A DNA stretch of 8,715 nucleotides from positions 1-8,715 of the forward strand of contig JBBSVE010000124.1 in the NCBI GenBank assembly GCA_038233815.1, in the 5' to 3' direction. Below the pieces are notes generated by a model that did not search any database, had not been told where the DNA came from, and saw only the letters and a list, made by a program, of their open reading frames with translations. Below, one piece after another: positions 5,573 to 8,715 of this stretch. The first letter of the stretch is position 1, and each line of letters begins with the position of its first letter. The stretch comes from JBBSVE01 sp038233815 (GTDB lineage Bacteria; Pseudomonadota; Alphaproteobacteria; Rhodobacterales; Rhodobacteraceae). Position numbers and translations under genes: made by a program.

Positions 5573-8283
5573 CCGACATACCGGACGATACGGACAGCAC
5601 TGCAGGCGGCCCCGCGACGCCAGCGCCCTCGGAGCATTCGATCGACATCGTCGAGGAGATGAAGACCGCCTATCTCGACTATGCGATGAGCGTGATCGTT
5701 TCCCGCGCGATCCCGGATCTGAGGGACGGTCTGAAGCCGGTCCACCGACGAATCCTCTACGCGATGAACGACGTGGGCAACACGTTCGACAAACCTTACC
5801 GCAAAAGCTCCCGTCCGGTGGCGGATACGATGGGGAAATATCACCCCCACGGCGATTCGGCGATCTATGACGCGCTGGTCCGGATGGCGCAGGATTTCTC
5901 CATGTCGCTGGTGCTGCTGGACGGTCAGGGCAACTTCGGCTCCATGGACGGGGACAAGGCGGCGGCGTTTCGCTACACCGAAGTGCGGATGGCCAAGACC
6001 GCGAACTTCCTGATGGCCGACATCGACAAGGACACCGTCGATTTTCAGGACAATTACGACGGCAAGGACCGCGAGCCGACGGTCCTCCCCGCGCGGTTCC
6101 CCAACATGCTCGTCAACGGCGCGGGCGGAATCGCGGTCGGCATGGCGACGAACATTCCGCCGCACAATCTGGGTGAGGTCATCGACGGCACGCTGGCGCT
6201 GATCGCGGAGCCGGACCTGTCCACCGAGGCGCTGATGGAGATCATTCCCGCACCGGACTTTCCCACGGGCGCGCAGATCCTCGGCCGGGCCGGGGCGCGC
6301 AAGGCCTATCTGGAGGGTCGCGGCTCGGTCATCATCCGCTCCAAGACGCGGGTGGAGGAGATCCGCAAGGACCGCTGGGCCATTGTGATCGACGAGGTGC
6401 CCTATCAGGTCAACAAGGCCACGATGATCGAGCGCATCGCCGAGATGGTGCGCGAAAAGCGCATCGAGGGTATCGCTCACGTGCAGGACGAAAGCGACCG
6501 GATCGGCGTGCGCGTGGTGATCGAGCTGAAGCGCGACGCGACGGCGGACGTGGTGCTGAACCAGCTCTTCCGCTTTACGCCGATGCAGATTTCCTTCGGC
6601 TGCAACATGCTGGCGCTCAACGGGGGCCGCCCCGAGCAACTGACGTTGCGCGATTTCCTCACCCATTTCATCACCTTCCGCGAGGAAGTCGTGGCACGGC
6701 GCACCGCGTTCGAGCTGCGCCGCGCGCGGGAACGGAGCCACGTGCTTTGCGGTCTGGCGGTCGCGGTCTCGAACGTGGACGAGATCGTGGCGACGATCCG
6801 CGCCTCCGCCGACCCGGCCGAGGCGCGCGAAAAGCTGATGACCCGGCGCTGGCCCGCGCATGACATCATCCCCTACATCCGCCTGATCGACGATCCGACG
6901 CACAAGGTGAACGAGGACGGGACCTACAACCTCTCCGAAGTGCAAGCCCGCGCGATCCTCGAGTTGCGGCTGCAACGCCTGACCGCGATGGGGGTGAAGG
7001 AGATTACGGACGAGCTGGAGGAGCTGGCGGGCCGGATCAAGGATTACCTCGACATCCTGGGGTCGCGCGACCGGATCATGGGCATCATCTCGGACGAATT
7101 GCGCGAGGTGAAGGAATTGTTCGCCGTGCCGCGCCGGACCGAGATCGTGGACTGGTCCGGCGACATGATGGACGAGGATCTGATCGAGCGCGAGGATATG
7201 GTCGTGACCATCACCTCCGGCGGTTACATCAAGCGCACGCCCCTGGCGGAGTTCCGGGCGCAGCGGCGGGGCGGCAAGGGGCTGTCCTCGATGTCCACCA
7301 AGGAAGACGACGTGGTGACGACGCTGTTCGTGGCCAACACGCACACCAACCTGCTCTTCTTCACCACCGACGGGATGGTCTACAAGCTGAAGACCTGGCG
7401 GTTGCCGCTGACGGGGCGGTCGGCGCGCGGCAAGGCGATGGTCAACATCCTGCCGATCGTGCCCGGCATCTCCATCGCCGCGATCCTGCCGGTGGACCTG
7501 CCGGAGGAGGAGTGGGACGCAGCGCAGATCTTCTTCGCGACCTCCGACGGGGACGTGCGCCAGAACGCGCTTTCGGATTTCACCAACGTGATGCGCAACG
7601 GCAAGATCGCGATGCGGCTGCCGGACGGGGTGTCCCTCGTGAATGCACGGATCTGCGACGAGAACGACGACATCATGCTGGTCACGTCGGGGGGCCGTGC
7701 GATCCGCTTTCCCACGAGCGAGGTGCGGGTGTTCAAGAGCCGCGGCTCGACCGGCGTCCGGGGCATCCGGCTGGGGACCGGCGACCGCGTGGTGTCGATG
7801 TCGGTGATCCGGCATTTCGAGGCGACGCCGGACGAACGTGCTGCCTACCTCAAGATGCGCCGCGCGCAGGAAGGTGTGCTGGAGGAGCCGGAGGCCGACG
7901 AGGACGAGGGCGCAGTGGAGCCGGGCGCGCTGCCTCTGGAGCGGTTCGCGCAGATGTCGGCGGCGGAGGATCTGATCCTGACCGTGACCGAGGGCGGGTC
8001 GGGCAAGCTGTCGTCGAGCCACGACTACCCGGTCCGCGGGCGTGGCGGCCAGGGGGTCCGGGCAATGGCGGGGCGGAACGGGGCGCTGGTCGCCTGCTTC
8101 CCGGTGGAGCGGTCGGATCAGGTCATGCTCGCCACCTCCACCGGCCAGTCGATCCGGTGTCCGGTGGAGGGGATTTCCTTCCGCTCGCGCTCCGCTGGCG
8201 GAGTGCGGGTGTTCGACACGGGTGCGGCGGAGGTCGTGGTGTCGGTCGCGCGCGTCGCCGATCAGGGCGACGAGGAGGCGTGA
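5569..8283 (+). CDS. gyrA: DNA gyrase subunit A
   Basis: Breakage-reunion subunit of DNA gyrase (A2B2), which introduces negative supercoils using ATP hydrolysed by GyrB. From the GTG at 5569 the product is 904 aa. This start has GAGAGAG (5554-5560) 8 nt upstream, whereas the in-frame GTG at 5542 lies in a hairpin without a Shine-Dalgarno. The winged-helix region contains YHPHGDSAIYDALVRMAQDFS. Ser97 and Asp101 match E. coli Ser83 and Asp87, so no classic quinolone-resistance substitution is seen. The catalytic Tyr is Tyr136 in AAAFRYTEVRM (E. coli Tyr122). The C-terminal beta-pinwheel begins after about residue 535 and carries the GyrA box QRRGGKG at 565-571, which distinguishes it from ParC. 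An acidic linker (EEPEADEDEG, near 772-781) interrupts the pinwheel region. The stop TGA overlaps the GTG of the next gene by 4 bp. One small oddity is Phe where most GyrA proteins have Met two residues before the catalytic Tyr. Confidence 0.97.
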   Translation: MTDIPDDTDSTAGGPATPAPSEHSIDIVEEMKTAYLDYAMSVIVSRAIPDLRDGLKPVHRRILYAMNDVGNTFDKPYRKSSRPVADTMGKYHPHGDSAIYDALVRMAQDFSMSLVLLDGQGNFGSMDGDKAAAFRYTEVRMAKTANFLMADIDKDTVDFQDNYDGKDREPTVLPARFPNMLVNGAGGIAVGMATNIPPHNLGEVIDGTLALIAEPDLSTEALMEIIPAPDFPTGAQILGRAGARKAYLEGRGSVIIRSKTRVEEIRKDRWAIVIDEVPYQVNKATMIERIAEMVREKRIEGIAHVQDESDRIGVRVVIELKRDATADVVLNQLFRFTPMQISFGCNMLALNGGRPEQLTLRDFLTHFITFREEVVARRTAFELRRARERSHVLCGLAVAVSNVDEIVATIRASADPAEAREKLMTRRWPAHDIIPYIRLIDDPTHKVNEDGTYNLSEVQARAILELRLQRLTAMGVKEITDELEELAGRIKDYLDILGSRDRIMGIISDELREVKELFAVPRRTEIVDWSGDMMDEDLIEREDMVVTITSGGYIKRTPLAEFRAQRRGGKGLSSMSTKEDDVVTTLFVANTHTNLLFFTTDGMVYKLKTWRLPLTGRSARGKAMVNILPIVPGISIAAILPVDLPEEEWDAAQIFFATSDGDVRQNALSDFTNVMRNGKIAMRLPDGVSLVNARICDENDDIMLVTSGGRAIRFPTSEVRVFKSRGSTGVRGIRLGTGDRVVSMSVIRHFEATPDERAAYLKMRRAQEGVLEEPEADEDEGAVEPGALPLERFAQMSAAEDLILTVTEGGSGKLSSSHDYPVRGRGGQGVRAMAGRNGALVACFPVERSDQVMLATSTGQSIRCPVEGISFRSRSAGGVRVFDTGAAEVVVSVARVADQGDEEA

Positions 8284-8715
8284 TCCCCGGTCTGGCCGAA
8301 GCGCTGGACGGGCTGGCGGCACGGGGCGAAACGATGGGCTACGGTGTGCTGGCGCGGGCATTGGCGCTGTCGGGGGCGGGATCGATCGCGCGTCTGACAC
8401 AGGCGCTGGAGGAGACCATGGCCGAGGATGCGGCCTCGGGGCGACCGTTCCGGGCGGTGGTGTGCGTGTCTCGAATGGATGGCGCGTTGCCGGCACCGGG
8501 GTTCTTTGCGGCGGCGGCGCGGCTTGGACGGGATGCGGGGGCGGACCGCGGCGGGTTTGTGTTGCGCGAGCGGGCCGCACTTTTTGGGCGGTCGGGCGAT
8601 GCGCCTGATGGAGACCGGCGGGAGGGGCCGTCTGCCCCTCCCGCACCCACCCCGAGGATATTTTCGGACAGAAAAACGGAGGCGGCGCCGATGACCGACG
8701 GGAAGCTCAATATCA
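8280..8715 (+). CDS. Uncharacterised small protein, frame open to the window end (possible stop loss or frameshift)
   Basis: I do not recognise a named function. The frame starts at GTG 8280, overlapping the gyrA TGA as GTGA. GAGGAGG (8272-8278) is only 1 nt from this GTG, too close to be ideal, so initiation may depend on coupling to gyrA; ATG 8334 would cut the first helix. Residues 1-103 look like a genuine compact protein: a helix (LAEALDGLAARGE), TMGYGVLARALAL, GSIARLTQALEETMAEDAASGRPFRAVVCVSR, and LPAPGFFAAAARLGRD, ending in FVLRERAALFG. This resembles small Rhodobacterales hypothetical proteins I recall of about 100-120 aa; the YGxLA stretch loosely recalls the DNA-binding part of alkyltransferase-like proteins but there is no PCHR motif. 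Residues 104-137 are low-complexity and translate a hairpin repeat, and residue 138 coincides with the ATG of an apparent next gene at 8691. No stop occurs before the window ends. One extra base in the run of five T's at 8581-8585 would end the protein at TGA 8606-8608, before the hairpin. Confidence 0.6.
   Translation, partial: MIPGLAEALDGLAARGETMGYGVLARALALSGAGSIARLTQALEETMAEDAASGRPFRAVVCVSRMDGALPAPGFFAAAARLGRDAGADRGGFVLRERAALFGRSGDAPDGDRREGPSAPPAPTPRIFSDRKTEAAPMTDGKLNI
8618..8676 (+). repeat. GC-rich perfect hairpin with conserved-looking AT tail; intergenic repeat or terminator-like element
   Basis: GCGGGAGGGGC (8618-8628) and GCCCCTCCCGC (8634-8644) are perfect 11-bp arms with a 5-nt loop CGTCT. 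A tail follows with ccccgaggatatttt (8650-8664) and cagaaaaa. From memory, hairpin-plus-'CCCCGAGGATATTT' units recur between genes in Rhodobacterales genomes; that family assignment is recollection, not a search. The first T-run comes about 17 nt after the stem, so it is not a textbook intrinsic terminator, though it probably marks an mRNA 3' end or a processing site. It overlaps the still-open frame of the preceding gene. Confidence 0.6.
8691..8715 (+). CDS. Start of a further gene, cut by the window end
   Basis: ATG at 8691 is preceded by GGAGG (8678-8682) with an 8-nt spacer, a strong ribosome binding site directly after the hairpin element. Only MTDGKLNI is visible, so no function can be assigned. 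The ATG is in the same frame as the preceding uncharacterised ORF, so from the window alone it could be an internal Met of one long fused frame. The Shine-Dalgarno and the position after an intergenic repeat favour a separate gene. Confidence 0.5.

Noticed and set aside
5506..8646. Minus-strand open frame of about 1046 codons opposite gyrA
   Set aside because: It is exactly antisense to a clear gyrA. The translation is His/Arg/Pro-rich without domains, hydrophobic core pattern or a Shine-Dalgarno. Long antisense frames are expected in GC-rich genes with strong third-position bias.
8428..8694. 88-codon plus-strand frame ending in an ATGA overlap with the 8691 start
   Set aside because: The ATGA junction is attractive, but the translation is Arg/Gly/Cys-rich and overlaps the better-looking frame starting at 8280; no Shine-Dalgarno fits.

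Overview
This is a GC-rich chromosomal segment from an alphaproteobacterium. It most likely comes from the Rhodobacterales (the Rhodobacter/Roseobacter group), judging by the sequence character of the IlvN, CcmF/CcmH and GyrA proteins, the GTG starts and overlapping gene junctions, and a GC-hairpin plus 'ccgaggatatttt' intergenic element that I associate with that order. Apart from two decayed or irregular loci it is housekeeping DNA. I see no mobile element, CRISPR array, tRNA or rRNA.

Layout. Positions 1-1379 hold the 3' part of the acetolactate synthase large subunit gene (ilvB/ilvI), followed after 37 bp by the regulatory subunit ilvN (1417-1977), both on +. Only 5 bp past the ilvN stop a minus-strand pair ends: ccmH (2429-1983) and ccmF (4393-2426). 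They overlap by 4 bp and encode the haem-ligation part of the cytochrome c maturation system. Divergent from ccmF is an arginase locus on + (4550-5425). It keeps its Shine-Dalgarno and ATG, but an in-frame TAA at codon 28 interrupts it and a manganese-ligand position reads Gly instead of Asp, so I call it a pseudogene. A sigma70-like promoter (5484-5512) and a short structured leader precede gyrA (5569-8283, +). The gyrA stop overlaps the GTG of a small uncharacterised gene (8280 onward) by 4 bp. That gene's frame does not close inside the window: it runs through an 11-bp perfect hairpin element and into a well-formed RBS and ATG at 8691 that appear to begin the next gene.

How the genes relate. 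ilvB and ilvN form the two-subunit enzyme for the first step of branched-chain amino acid synthesis. CcmF and CcmH attach haem to apocytochromes c at the periplasmic face of the inner membrane; their usual partner ccmE is not next to them. gyrA encodes the breakage-reunion subunit of DNA gyrase and has wild-type-like quinolone-region residues. The blocks are functionally independent. The most informative points are the decaying arginase, the missing stop codon downstream of gyrA, and the compact leader of gyrA, where a 14-codon ORF ends in a GTGA overlap with the gyrA start. I did not find a convincing new biological system here.
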